Numbered from the stretch's first letter, positions 17,183 to 26,203 are shown. The stretch: 64,000 bases of DNA from GWE2-40-63 sp050179685 (GCA_050179685.1 JBFXEW010000006.1:62001-126000), one strand, 5' to 3'. Notes: a model not told the origin generated them from the letters alone. A program made the numbers and translations.

Positions 17183-17212
17183 CAAATATAGGAGCAAAAG
17201 TTTTAAATCAAA
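17183..17212 (-). promoter_or_regulatory. Promoter of the metY leader
   Basis: On the minus strand TTTG (17212-17209), 18 nt, then TATATTTG (17190-17183). This is a perfect match to the Bacteroidetes primary-sigma consensus TTTG-N17-19-TAnnTTTG. Transcription would begin near 17176, about 25 nt before the riboswitch. Confidence 0.8.
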
Positions 17213-17464
17213 ACAAAACAGCAAAAAAAGTTTCAAATTGTGATTATAAGCCCAACTATTTTACTCAATTGAAAGACCCGTTTTCCAGCTCCCCATTGGA
17301 TTTTTCTATCCGGTGATACGCTTAAAAAGAAGTTGCAATACGGATTTTAACTATTGGTTGGCTTAAGCGACGATAAAAGTAAGATGCGGGTAATCGTTTT
17401 TCACTTGGATCGAAAACCCGGAGCATTTTAACAAAGCTGAAAAGTTAAATCCCGGAGTAATTTG
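17213..17464. other. Non-coding stretch left of the 41-nt array
   Basis: No convincing gene, RNA or complete repeat is visible here. The last ~40 nt (from about 17427) may be very decayed units of the 41-nt array. Together with the array and 18106-18371, it makes a gene-free divergent region of more than 1 kb. Confidence 0.5.
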
Positions 17465-18105
17465 GGTTCAATACGTTTTGCAGCAGCTAATCCGTGACTC
17501 CGATTTAGCTTTAGCAACTTTGCAGGGGCTTATCTGAGTTACCGATTGTGTTATTACACGATGTTTTGGTTAATCGGCGTCACCGATTATGCTTTTAAAT
17601 CGTGTATCAGCAAATACGTGGCTCCGATTTTCCTTTTACACTTTGTTTTAGTAAATCCGCGACCCCGATTAAGCTCTTACAACTTGTTTCGGTAAATCCG
17701 CGATCCCGATTTATCTTTACAACCTTGTATCAACAAAACCGTGGCTCAGATTGATCTCTTACAACATGCAGCAGTTTAACTGTGGTTCCGTTTGAACTTC
17801 TGCAAATTGCAGCAACATGACCGTGACTCCGGTTGACCTCCTGCATTTTGCAGGAGCATGATCGCAACTCCGTTTGGTCTCCTGCAATTTGCAGCGACTT
17901 GACCGTAACTCCGTTTGGTCTCCTGCATTTTGCAGTAGCATGACCGTAACTCCGGTTGAGCTCCTGCAATTTGCAGCGGCTTGACCGAAACTTCGCTTGA
18001 ACCCCTGCAATTTGCAGCTACTTAACCGAGGCTCCAGTCGAGTTTTTACAAAGTACAGGAACCTGATCGTCGCTTTGTTTAAGCCCAAATAAAAGGCCGC
18101 CGCTT
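17465..18105. repeat. Degenerate tandem array, 41-nt period (about 15 units)
   Basis: Each unit has a CCGTGACTCCGnTTG part, a CTCCTGCAATTTGCAG part and a short link. The palindromic core CTGCAA-n-TTGCAG (or its decayed form TTACAA...) recurs at 17800, 17841, 17882, 17923, 17964 and 18005, exactly 41 nt apart. Decayed copies continue at 17511, 17554, 17595, 17636, 17677, 17717, 17759 and 18046 (40-43 nt steps). The centre is best conserved and the edges are eroded. 41 is not a multiple of 3 and both strands lack a plausible gene. It lies between divergent metY and the gene at 18372. Confidence 0.9.
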
Positions 18106-18371
18106 AACCGGGTTCCGGAATTATACACGGCAAAACGTTAAATTTAAAAACGGATAGCAGATGATCCGAATCAGCCTTGTTTTGTATGGAATTTTATGCG
18201 GATTAACCCAATTGAATCAAACTTTTACAAACAAATATTTTAAATAAGGAGTTGAAGCTGGTAATACTTTTTTGCTTATTTTTAGCCGGCGGTTAGCATA
18301 AACCAACTCATTCGTGCACTGCATAAATGGGCTTAACCAACAAGTACCATAATTCAATTAAATTAAAACCG

Positions 18372-19529
18372 ATGAGATTTGCGCTTATTATTTTATTGTT
18401 TCTTTTTTCAGGTAGCCTGATGGCTCAGATTGAAAACGAAATACGAAATTTTGTGGATAGTACAGAAATTCTAATCAATAACGGACGCCGTTTGCTGCTA
18501 AAAAACCTTGAAGAAGACAACCCGGAAAAAGCCAACCAGGTTTATACCTATCTGATTAATGCTTCGGGTAAAGATATTTGCCGGGCCTTTTCGTACGACG
18601 AACAAATGTGCCTGAGCCTGATTTTTGAAAACTACCAGGTTTGGACCGATCATGCCATCAATTTCAGACAGCTTTACGCTACCTACGATAATTCGCGCGA
18701 CGAAAGTATGTATCCATTTTTACGACAATACCTTATCCGGAATCAACCCGATTTGTTGCAGCGAATAAATTCTGCCGCTATTACCGATGAAGATAAGTCC
18801 CTGCTTCAATTGTTTTTGCACATTATTACTATCGACAGAGCCGATGAGACTTACAACCAGATGCTGAAAGACTTTAAAGGCTCTTATCCGCAAACCCGCT
18901 ATGCCGGGTTTTTATTCGATTATATGCCGGGAGTTAAGATAAAAGCAGGTACAGCTTTTGGTATGGGCGTTTCGGGTATTTATCCTACGGCTAAATTGGC
19001 CAATTATTTTAATCAGGGACTGGCGTTTAACATGTCGTATGATTTAAATATTGGCCGCGTTTACACCTCGTTATACCTGCAAGCCGGCGAATTAAAGGTG
19101 AGAACCCCTTTTACTTTCACTAACGAAACTGAAATAGTGACCTTTGAAACCGATGAAGGATTTTCGTATATAGATGCAGGATTAAATGTAGGTTACTTTG
19201 TATGGCGTACCCATAAGCTGCAAGTGGCCCCCTTTGGGTCGATAATGGGAACTAGCCTCACCAGCAATCTCTACAGCGATCCCGAAGATGAAAAATATGA
19301 ATTAAAAATATTTAACACAGCAGCTTTTGGTGTGGGCTTAAAAACGGAATTCAGACTTTTCGAATTTGAGCTCGATAATTTTTATGGTTACGGACGTCCG
19401 GGTAAGTCCTACCTTAGTTTGAAAACCGAAGCCGGGCTTAATTTTTTGGCCAAACACAATTTCGACGGATTTAAAGGAAACAACGCTTATATCAGGGCAA
19501 CACTGATGTGGGGATTTGGTAATTTTTAA
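18372..19529 (+). CDS. Secreted/outer-membrane protein of unknown function
   Basis: 385 residues from the ATG at 18372, chosen because MRFALIILLFLFSGSLMAQ is a clean signal peptide with cleavage before Gln; an upstream in-frame ATG at 18327 would bury it. The first half (~20-190) is helical with Asp/Glu-rich segments and no recognised motif. The second half (~200-385) alternates Gly/aromatic beta-strands (AGTAFGMGVSGIYPTAKLANYF, ending IRATLMWGFGNF), as in an outer-membrane barrel with C-terminal Phe. I do not recognise a family. Just upstream is the 41-nt satellite. Confidence 0.7.
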   Translation: MRFALIILLFLFSGSLMAQIENEIRNFVDSTEILINNGRRLLLKNLEEDNPEKANQVYTYLINASGKDICRAFSYDEQMCLSLIFENYQVWTDHAINFRQLYATYDNSRDESMYPFLRQYLIRNQPDLLQRINSAAITDEDKSLLQLFLHIITIDRADETYNQMLKDFKGSYPQTRYAGFLFDYMPGVKIKAGTAFGMGVSGIYPTAKLANYFNQGLAFNMSYDLNIGRVYTSLYLQAGELKVRTPFTFTNETEIVTFETDEGFSYIDAGLNVGYFVWRTHKLQVAPFGSIMGTSLTSNLYSDPEDEKYELKIFNTAAFGVGLKTEFRLFEFELDNFYGYGRPGKSYLSLKTEAGLNFLAKHNFDGFKGNNAYIRATLMWGFGNF

Positions 19530-19650
19530 GCGGCATATTTCTGAAGTAAAAAATCAAAAGAGCAATCCCCAAAAAGGATAAAGGAACAGGTTCCTGTCAG
19601 GGAATCCGGCAAGCCGGCGAAATATTTTTTAAATAAATTGGTAAAAGTGT

Positions 19651-19658
19651 TACTTTTG
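19651..19658 (+). promoter_or_regulatory. -7 element before the MORN-repeat gene
   Basis: TACTTTTG fits TAnnTTTG and lies 16 nt before the ATG at 19675. A good -33 TTTG is not seen at 17-19 nt spacing, so the promoter assignment is moderate. Confidence 0.45.
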
Positions 19659-19674
19659 ATAAAAAATATCCCCA

Positions 19675-20517
19675 ATGGTAAAGTACCTGCTTACAATATG
19701 GGTTTTGTTGCTTTCGTTTACCGGATTCCCGCAGAGTTCCGAAACGTACCAGGGGGAAACCGTCAATCAGCGCGATGCCAACAACCAGAAACAGGGTGTA
19801 TGGGTTAGTCTGAGTCCGGCAGGGATGCTCGAGGAAAAAGGACAATATACCAACAACAAAAAAGAAGGCCTGTGGTATGGCTACTATCCTTCGGGTAAGC
19901 TGAAGCATGAAATTACTTACAAAAACAACCGTCCCGATGGTCCCGCCAAGTTTTATTATCCCGACGGCAAAGTTTCGGAACAGGGAATATGGAAGATAAA
20001 CAAATGGGTGGGCGAATACAAATACTATCACGAGAACGGCAGTCTGGCTTACGACTGGAGCTACAACGAAACCGGTCAGCGTACTGGCGAGCAGCGCTAT
20101 TATTACAGCGACGGTTCCTTAATGATTAAAGGCGACTGGACCGATGGAAAAAAACAGGGCATCCTTACCGAATACCACCCCGACGGCAGTATCAAAGCCG
20201 AAATGAATTTCACCGATGGTAAAATTGAGGTAGCTTCCATAAAAGAATTTGAGATTGCCGAAAAACCAGCCAAAAAACAAACTGCACCCAAACTTCAGCA
20301 AGTTACCAATGATAAGGCATCGGGAAAGGAACTCGATTTTTTTACCCAAACCGGCTATTACGTAACCTACAACGAATTTAAAAAAGTCGATCGCGAAGGC
20401 GACTTTGTCAAAGGTAAATTCATCAATGGCAAGCGCTACCTGTATAACGATCAGGGCGAACTCATCCGCACACTGGTTTATAAAGACGGCAAAGTAATAG
20501 AGTCGGTTGAGCATTAA
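19675..20517 (+). CDS. MORN/YwqK-type repeat protein, secreted
   Basis: 280 residues. A signal peptide (MVKYLLTIWVLLLSFTGFPQ) precedes about seven repeats of the form Y-x-x-G-x-x-x-x-G-x-W/Y-x-x-Y-y-x-x-G-x-L/I (for example KKEGLWYGYYPSGKLKHEI, GEYKYYHENGSLAYDW, GEQRYYYSDGSLMIKGDW). This is the toxin_YwqK/MORN-like repeat common in Bacteroidetes exported proteins. The name 'antitoxin YwqK' is historical and implies no toxin here. The C-terminus carries two more degenerate repeats after a basic linker. Function unknown; likely a surface or periplasmic scaffold. A 9-bp inverted repeat (AAATCGG ... CCGATTT) overlaps the stop codon. Confidence 0.85.
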   Translation: MVKYLLTIWVLLLSFTGFPQSSETYQGETVNQRDANNQKQGVWVSLSPAGMLEEKGQYTNNKKEGLWYGYYPSGKLKHEITYKNNRPDGPAKFYYPDGKVSEQGIWKINKWVGEYKYYHENGSLAYDWSYNETGQRTGEQRYYYSDGSLMIKGDWTDGKKQGILTEYHPDGSIKAEMNFTDGKIEVASIKEFEIAEKPAKKQTAPKLQQVTNDKASGKELDFFTQTGYYVTYNEFKKVDREGDFVKGKFINGKRYLYNDQGELIRTLVYKDGKVIESVEH

Positions 20518-20609
20518 ATCGGGCTTGTTGTAGTTCATTTAGAAGGCCGATTTAAATTATTAAAGCGCTATTTGATAATAACACCAAAATGTATCAGCCC
20601 GAAATTTCG

Positions 20610-20617
20610 TATATTTG
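20610..20617 (+). promoter_or_regulatory. -7 element of the toxin-antitoxin remnant
   Basis: TATATTTG matches the Bacteroidetes -7 consensus and ends 14 nt before the antitoxin ATG at 20632. This supports 20632 over the upstream in-frame start at 20572, which would lie before the promoter. Confidence 0.55.
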
Positions 20618-20631
20618 GAAAAAATACACGT

Positions 20632-20835
20632 ATGATTATTCAAAGAACCACAAAAGAAATCATCTTTAGGTTTCCAAAAGATATGGATTTGGATGATTTG
20701 CAAGATTTGACCGACCTGTTTGAGTATAAAGAATTGGCAGGAAAATCAAAAACAACGCAAAAAGAAGTCGACGATCTGGTAAAAGAAATTAAAGCAGGAC
20801 GTTGGGGAAGGACAAAACAACAACTTGATGAATGA
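20632..20835 (+). CDS. Antitoxin-like protein (partner of a dead PIN toxin)
   Basis: 67 residues from ATG 20632 (MIIQRTTKEIIFRFPKDMDL). Acidic and helical, ending KQQLDE, with a region DDLVKEIKAGRWGRTKQQL like the toxin-binding tail of small VapB/AbrB-unlike antitoxins. Its TGA overlaps the ATG of the PIN toxin remnant (ATGA at 20832-20835), a typical toxin-antitoxin arrangement. I assign antitoxin on context and size, not on a recognised DNA-binding fold. Confidence 0.65.
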   Translation: MIIQRTTKEIIFRFPKDMDLDDLQDLTDLFEYKELAGKSKTTQKEVDDLVKEIKAGRWGRTKQQLDE

Positions 20836-21278
20836 GAATAGTTGTTGACACAAATATTGTCATAAGTGCAATTCTTAATACAAATAGTAAACTTGCCCTT
20901 GTTTAATTAGGTACAAATCGCAAGCTCAACTTTTACGCTACTGAACAATTAAAACAAGAGATTGAAGCAAATAAAGAGAAGATTCGTAGGATATCAAATT
21001 TCTCCGAAAACGAACTACAAAGACTAATTAGCTTAATTACAAGCAGGATAAGGTTTATAAACCCCAGGCTTAATTCAAAAGAATTGTATAATACGGCTGA
21101 ATTACTTACTCACGATGTGGATATTGATGACACCGAGTTTGTGGCATTAACTGAGCATATAAAAGGGAAACTTTAGAGTGGTGATAAGGAATTGCAAAAA
21201 AGATTGATTAAAAAAGGATGGAATCGGTTTATCTCAACCGATGAACTTCTTAAAATAGGAAAAAGAAGATTGAAATAG
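20832..21278 (+). pseudogene. PIN-domain (VapC-like) toxin, disrupted by two in-frame stops
   Basis: Reading from ATG 20832 gives MRIVVDTNIVISAILNTNSK and later DVDIDDTEFVALTEHIKGKL and SGDKELQKRLIKKGW up to a TAG at 21276. These are the conserved acidic blocks of a PIN-domain RNase toxin (Asp6, then the D-x-D-D-x-x-F-V-A-L block). The frame is broken by TAA at 20904-20906 and TAG at 21174-21176. The second stop sits where the family usually has Trp in a GKLW-T/S-GD motif (TGG to TAG). No frameshift is needed. The toxin is almost certainly inactive unless stops are suppressed. Confidence 0.85.
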
Positions 21279-21396
21279 CATTCCAATTATTCCTTTTGTA
21301 AGCAAGTTTCTCGTCTTTGATAAAAAAGGAATACGAACGATGCACAATCTAAAGCTATAAAACCAATACCGTAGCCTGCTTTTAAATAATAATTTT

Positions 21397-21404
21397 TAGC
21401 TTTG
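21397..21404 (+). promoter_or_regulatory. -7 element of cysS
   Basis: TAGCTTTG fits TAnnTTTG, 23 nt before the cysS ATG. The -33 position carries a weak CCTG 18 nt upstream. Confidence 0.45.
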
Positions 21405-21427
21405 CAGCTACAAAACCAGAATATACA

Positions 21428-22903
21428 ATGCAACACAAAGTTTTCATTTATAATACGCTAACGCGCAAAAAAGAAGAATTTATTCCCTTACACGCCGGTC
21501 ACCTGGGGCTATACGTTTGTGGGCCCACCGTTTATGGCGAAGCCCACCTGGGGCACGCACGTCCGGCAGTAACCTTCGATTTGCTTACCCGCTATTTTGA
21601 GCACCTGGGCTATAAAGTTCGTTACGTCCGCAACATTACCGATGTGGGGCACCTGGCCGATGAGGTGGCTGGCGAGGGCGAAGATAAAATTGCTAAAAAA
21701 GCCCGGCTCGAACAGGTGGAACCCATGGAAATTGTGCATCGATACACCGAAAGTTACCACGATAACATGCGGGCACTGAATGTGAAATCGCCTTCCATTG
21801 AGCCACGGGCAACCGGCCACATTATTGAGCAGCAACAAATGATTCGGGAGATTCTTGACCAGGGTTTTGCTTACGAAGTTAATGGCTCGGTTTATTTCGA
21901 TGTGTTTAAATACAATGAAAAATATCCGTACGGAAAACTCTCAGGACGCAAACTCGAAGAGCTTTACGAAAACACCCGTACCCTCGACGGTCAAAGTGAA
22001 AAACGCAACAGTGCCGATTTTGCCTTGTGGAAAAAAGCTGCACCCGAACATATTATGCGTTGGCCCAGCGAGTGGAGCGATGGTTTTCCCGGATGGCACA
22101 TGGAATGCTCGGCCATGAGTACCCGTTACCTGGGCAAGACTTTCGATATTCATGGCGGTGGCATGGATTTGGTTTTCCCGCATCACGAAGCCGAGATTGC
22201 CCAATCTACAGCAGCTCACGGTCACGATGCAGCCCGCTACTGGATGCATAACAACATGATTACCATCAACGGACAAAAGATGGGCAAGTCGCTGGGGAAT
22301 TTCATCACCCTGAACGAATTGTTTACGGGTTCGCACCCTTTGCTTGAAAAAGCCTACAGTCCCATGACCATCCGCTTCTTTATTCTGATGGCACATTACC
22401 GGGGAACCGTCGATTTTTCGAACGAAGCCTTACTGGCTGCCGAAAAAGGACTCGACCGTTTAAGGAAAGGGATGGAAGCCACTCAAAAAATTACCGCTTC
22501 CGCTAAAAGTACGGTTGATGTGGCCGCTTTACACGACAAATGTTACCAGGCCCTGAACGACGATTTGAACAGTCCCGTTTTGCTGGCTCAACTTTTTGAA
22601 GCGGTGAAAATTACCAATAGCCTGCTGGCCGGAAACGAAACCATCGATGCTAAAGGACTGGAATTACTCCGCAAGTTGTACCACGATTTTGTTGTGGATA
22701 TACTGGGACTGCTGCCCGATGTTCAGTCAGGTGCTGCTAATTCCGATTTAAGCGGACAGCTTATTGAATTGTTGTTGAACTTACGTATTGAAGCCAAAAA
22801 CAATAAAGATTGGGCTACTGCCGACAGCATCCGAAACCAGCTTACCCAAATGGGCGTGGTAATTAAAGACACCAAAGACGGCTTTGAGTGGGAACTAAAA
22901 TAA
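21428..22903 (+). CDS. cysS: Cysteinyl-tRNA synthetase
   Basis: 491 residues, class I synthetase charging tRNA-Cys. Visible are the Zn/active-site opening YVCGPTVYGEAHLGHARP (HIGH-type motif HLGH), the second Zn site with GWHMECSAM, the HGGGMDLVFPHHEAEIAQ block that recognises cysteine, and KMGKSLGNF (KMSKS motif). The C-terminal anticodon-binding helical part ends ATADSIRNQLTQMGVVIKDTKDGFEWEL. It appears to have its own promoter and is followed by asnS after 106 nt with a separate promoter. Confidence 0.97.
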   Translation: MQHKVFIYNTLTRKKEEFIPLHAGHLGLYVCGPTVYGEAHLGHARPAVTFDLLTRYFEHLGYKVRYVRNITDVGHLADEVAGEGEDKIAKKARLEQVEPMEIVHRYTESYHDNMRALNVKSPSIEPRATGHIIEQQQMIREILDQGFAYEVNGSVYFDVFKYNEKYPYGKLSGRKLEELYENTRTLDGQSEKRNSADFALWKKAAPEHIMRWPSEWSDGFPGWHMECSAMSTRYLGKTFDIHGGGMDLVFPHHEAEIAQSTAAHGHDAARYWMHNNMITINGQKMGKSLGNFITLNELFTGSHPLLEKAYSPMTIRFFILMAHYRGTVDFSNEALLAAEKGLDRLRKGMEATQKITASAKSTVDVAALHDKCYQALNDDLNSPVLLAQLFEAVKITNSLLAGNETIDAKGLELLRKLYHDFVVDILGLLPDVQSGAANSDLSGQLIELLLNLRIEAKNNKDWATADSIRNQLTQMGVVIKDTKDGFEWELK

Positions 22904-22953
22904 AAGCAAAGCACGAAAATTAATTTCATACCAATAAATTGGGCTGCCAAAAA

Positions 22954-22983
22954 CTTGCAACTTGCAAGTAATTATTATTTTTG
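22954..22983 (+). promoter_or_regulatory. Promoter of asnS
   Basis: CTTG (22954-22957), 18 nt, TATTTTTG (22976-22983). The -7 matches TAnnTTTG and the -33 is one base off TTTG. The ATG is 27 nt further on. Confidence 0.6.
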
Positions 22984-23009
22984 CCCTTTATTTTTGAACA
23001 GGAAAAACT

Positions 23010-24458
23010 ATGGAATCATTGAGAAGAATAAAAATTGCAGCAGCGCTTAAATCAACTGATTTTGGCAGTAAAGTTTGTGTAAAAGGATGGGTACGTACCA
23101 AACGCGGAAGTAAGAATGTGGCATTCATAGCTTTAAACGACGGCTCGACCATTCATAACATTCAGGTGGTTGCCGACCGCGAAAATATCGACGATTCCAT
23201 ATTGGATCGTATCCATACCGGAGCATCGCTGCATGTTATCGGAACCTTGACTGAAAGCCAGGGCTCGGGGCAAAATGTGGAACTAATGGCCGGGAGTATT
23301 GAGGTTTATGGTGAGGCCAACCCTGACGAATATCCTTTACAACCGAAGAAACACAGCCTTGAATTTTTGCGCGAAAAAGCCCACCTGCGTTTTCGCACCA
23401 ATACGTTTAGTGCTGTGTTCCGCATCCGGCATGCCATGGCCTATGCCATCCATAAGTTTTTTAACGATAAAGGGTTTTACTACATGCATTCGCCCATAAT
23501 TACCGGTTCCGATGCCGAAGGTGCAGGCGAAATGTTTCAGGTAACTACCCTCGATTTAAATAAACTGCCTAAAACCAAAGACGGTGAAGTAGATTATTCT
23601 AAAGATTTCTTTGGAAAAATGACCAACCTTACCGTTTCGGGACAGCTCGAAGGCGAATTGGCCGCGCTGGCTCTGGGCGAGATTTATACTTTTGGCCCAA
23701 CCTTCCGTGCCGAGAATTCAAATACTTCGCGTCACCTGGCCGAATTCTGGATGATTGAACCTGAAATGGCGTTTTACGACATCCACGATAACATGGATTT
23801 GGCCGAAGAAATGCTTAAATACCTGATTCAGTATGCGCTCGATAACTGCCGCGATGATCTGGAGTTTTTGCAAAACCGCCTGCTTGACGAAGAGAAGTCG
23901 AAACCCCAGAATGAGCGTTCGGAACTTTCGCTGATTGATAAGCTGGAATTTGTGACCAAAAACGAGTTTGTCCGTTTATCGTACACTGAGGCCATTAAAG
24001 TACTGGAAGATTCAAAACCAAACAAAAAGGGACAATTTCAGTATCCTGTAAAATGGGGCATCGACTTACAAAGCGAACACGAACGTTTTTTGGTGGAAAA
24101 ACATTACAAAAAGCCGGTAATCCTTACCGATTATCCCAAAGAAATTAAGGCTTTTTACATGAAGCAAAACGACGATAACAAAACCGTTCGGGCTATGGAC
24201 GTATTGTTCCCCGGAATTGGTGAGATTATTGGCGGTTCACAGCGCGAAGAGAGTTATGAGAAACTGAAAGTGCGTATCGACGAAATGGGAATTGCCGAAG
24301 AAGACATGTGGTGGTTCCTCGAAACCCGTAAGTTTGGTACCGTTCCACACAGTGGTTATGGACTGGGTTTTGAACGCCTCATGCTTTTTGTAAGCGGCAT
24401 GGGTAACATCCGCGACGTGATTCCTTTTGCCCGTACACCTAAGAATGCCGAATTTTAA
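23010..24458 (+). CDS. asnS: Asparaginyl-tRNA synthetase
   Basis: 482 residues, class IIb synthetase. The N-terminal OB-fold anticodon domain (KVCVKGWVRTKRGSKNVAFIALNDGS) is followed by the catalytic core with motif 2 (TFRAENSNTSRHLAEFWMIEPEMAF) and motif 3 (GYGLGFERLMLFVSGM). HLAEFWMIEPE favours AsnRS over AspRS. A strong terminator follows at 24487. Confidence 0.97.
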   Translation: MESLRRIKIAAALKSTDFGSKVCVKGWVRTKRGSKNVAFIALNDGSTIHNIQVVADRENIDDSILDRIHTGASLHVIGTLTESQGSGQNVELMAGSIEVYGEANPDEYPLQPKKHSLEFLREKAHLRFRTNTFSAVFRIRHAMAYAIHKFFNDKGFYYMHSPIITGSDAEGAGEMFQVTTLDLNKLPKTKDGEVDYSKDFFGKMTNLTVSGQLEGELAALALGEIYTFGPTFRAENSNTSRHLAEFWMIEPEMAFYDIHDNMDLAEEMLKYLIQYALDNCRDDLEFLQNRLLDEEKSKPQNERSELSLIDKLEFVTKNEFVRLSYTEAIKVLEDSKPNKKGQFQYPVKWGIDLQSEHERFLVEKHYKKPVILTDYPKEIKAFYMKQNDDNKTVRAMDVLFPGIGEIIGGSQREESYEKLKVRIDEMGIAEEDMWWFLETRKFGTVPHSGYGLGFERLMLFVSGMGNIRDVIPFARTPKNAEF

Positions 24459-24486
24459 TAAAAACAAGCCTGTTTTAAAATACCTT

Positions 24487-24515
24487 AAGACCTGCAACAT
24501 TTGCAGGTCTTTTTT
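24487..24515 (+). terminator. Rho-independent terminator of asnS
   Basis: AAGACCTGCAA-CAT-TTGCAGGTCTT makes an 11-bp perfect stem (24487-24511) followed by a T-run, 29 nt after the asnS stop. Confidence 0.9.
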
Positions 24516-24630
24516 CGTTTTATTAGCAGTGTTTGCAAAGCTTCAAAAAGCAGGATGCTATCGCAAAAAAACCATATATTTTCATTAAATTGCATCCACT
24601 AATTTTAATGAACCATTAGCAGTTAATTGC

Positions 24631-26076
24631 ATGTTAAAACAAAGGTTACAACAAAAGCTTTTACAGAAATTATCGCCACAGCAGATACAAATGATTAAGC
24701 TGCTTGAGATTCCTACCATGCAGTTGCATCAACGCATTAAAAAAGAATTGGAAGAAAACCCGGCTTTGGAAGAAGGCGCTGAATACGATAGCGATCAAGC
24801 CGACGAGGGAGTTAATGAAGAAAAGGAGTTGGAAGAATTTTCGCTGGAGGATTATTTGGCCGATCAGGATGACACCCCGGCCTATAAATTGCGCACCAAC
24901 AATTATTCAAAAGACGATGAACGAAAAGAAATTCCCTTTTCCATGGGTTCAACTTTTCACGAGAGCCTGTTAACACAGTTGGGCCTGCGTGTTTTAAGCG
25001 ATTTTGAAAAGAAACTGGCTGAATATATAATTGGCAACATTGACGACGACGGCTACCTGCGTCGCGATTTGGAAGCCATTGTCGACGATTTGGCTTTTGC
25101 ACTGAATATTGAGACTAGCCTGGAACAACTTAAAAAAGTATTGGAAGTAATACAGGACTTCGATCCACCAGGTGTTGGAGCCACCAACCTGCAGGAGTGT
25201 TTATTGATTCAAATCAGAAAACGCGATCAGGAAAACGAAGCTTTGGTTTTAGCAGAAAAGATTCTTGATGAATTCTTTACCGAATTTACCCGGAAACATT
25301 ACGACAAAATAATTGCTAAGCTAAACATTACCGAAGAGGATTTAAAAGTTGCACTCGACGAGATTCTGCGTTTAAATCCAAAACCCGGTGGAACCTACTC
25401 CGATCCACGCGATCAGAGCAACCGGCCAATAATTCCTGATTTCATTCTCGAAAATCAGGATGGAAATCTTGAAGTTTCGCTTTACGAACGCAATGTGCCT
25501 GATTTGAAGGTGAGTCGTACTTATGCCGAGATGTTGGATAGTCTGGCACGAAAAAAGGCAAAGAAGAATCGCCAGGATAAAGAGACCATTACTTTTGTCA
25601 GGCAAAAGCTCGATTCGGCTCGTTGGTTTATCGACGCTATTCGGCAGCGGCAAACCACACTGCTCATTACCATGGAGGCCATCCTGGAATATCAGCACGA
25701 ATATTTTTTAGATGGTGATGAGAAAAAACTCAAACCCATGATTCTTAAAGACATTGCCGATCTTACCGGACTCGACATATCGACCATCTCGCGCGTAGCA
25801 AACAGCAAGTACATACAAACCGATTTTGGGATTTTGTCGTTAAAATCGTTCTTTTCTGAAGCCATGCAAACCACAAGCGGCGAAGAAGTTAGTGCCCGCG
25901 AAGTAAAGAGTATTTTGGAAGAAGCCATTTCGGGCGAGGATAAAAAGAAACCACTTACCGACGAGCGCTTAACAACGATTCTTCAGGAAAAAGGGTACCA
26001 GATTGCCCGGCGTACAGTAGCTAAATATCGCGAACAACTCGACATTCCGGTAGCCCGTTTACGAAAAGAGCTTTAA
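24631..26076 (+). CDS. rpoN: RNA polymerase sigma-54 factor RpoN
   Basis: 481 residues. Region I (QQKLLQKLSPQQIQMIKLLEIPTMQLHQRI) is Gln/Leu-rich and contacts enhancer-binding activators; an acidic region II follows (~50-80); the core-binding domain spans ~110-300; the HTH has DIADLTGLDISTISRVANSKYIQT; the RPN box ARRTVAKYRE (about 459-468) binds the -24 element. It is a complete sigma-54. No enhancer-binding regulator gene is near. It is followed by a membrane protein and rnr, as in many Bacteroidetes. Confidence 0.97.
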   Translation: MLKQRLQQKLLQKLSPQQIQMIKLLEIPTMQLHQRIKKELEENPALEEGAEYDSDQADEGVNEEKELEEFSLEDYLADQDDTPAYKLRTNNYSKDDERKEIPFSMGSTFHESLLTQLGLRVLSDFEKKLAEYIIGNIDDDGYLRRDLEAIVDDLAFALNIETSLEQLKKVLEVIQDFDPPGVGATNLQECLLIQIRKRDQENEALVLAEKILDEFFTEFTRKHYDKIIAKLNITEEDLKVALDEILRLNPKPGGTYSDPRDQSNRPIIPDFILENQDGNLEVSLYERNVPDLKVSRTYAEMLDSLARKKAKKNRQDKETITFVRQKLDSARWFIDAIRQRQTTLLITMEAILEYQHEYFLDGDEKKLKPMILKDIADLTGLDISTISRVANSKYIQTDFGILSLKSFFSEAMQTTSGEEVSAREVKSILEEAISGEDKKKPLTDERLTTILQEKGYQIARRTVAKYREQLDIPVARLRKEL

Positions 26077-26203
26077 TTTCTAAAGTTAATTCCGATTTCC
26101 AGATGATGGTCAACCTTATTTGTTGGCAGGTTTGCATTATTGACGACTTTGTTGCATCTTCACTACGTATAAATTCTTACCTTGCGTAAGCAAAAATAAA
26201 ACC

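Noticed and set aside
17730..18088. Two minus-strand ORFs of 79 and 109 residues with repeated TGVTVMLLQ-like segments
   Set aside because: They are translations of the 41-nt array. Since 41 is not a multiple of 3, the apparent protein repeat recurs every 41 residues; no ribosome site or family match is evident.
17465..18105. CRISPR array
   Set aside because: Repeats are degenerate through the whole unit, there are no conserved repeat and unique spacer blocks, and no cas gene is nearby. The same holds for the 21-nt array at 43.5 kb, whose 7-nt core is far too short.
21941..22396. 151-residue minus-strand ORF opposite cysS
   Set aside because: Antisense shadow of a conserved synthetase frame; codon pattern follows cysS.
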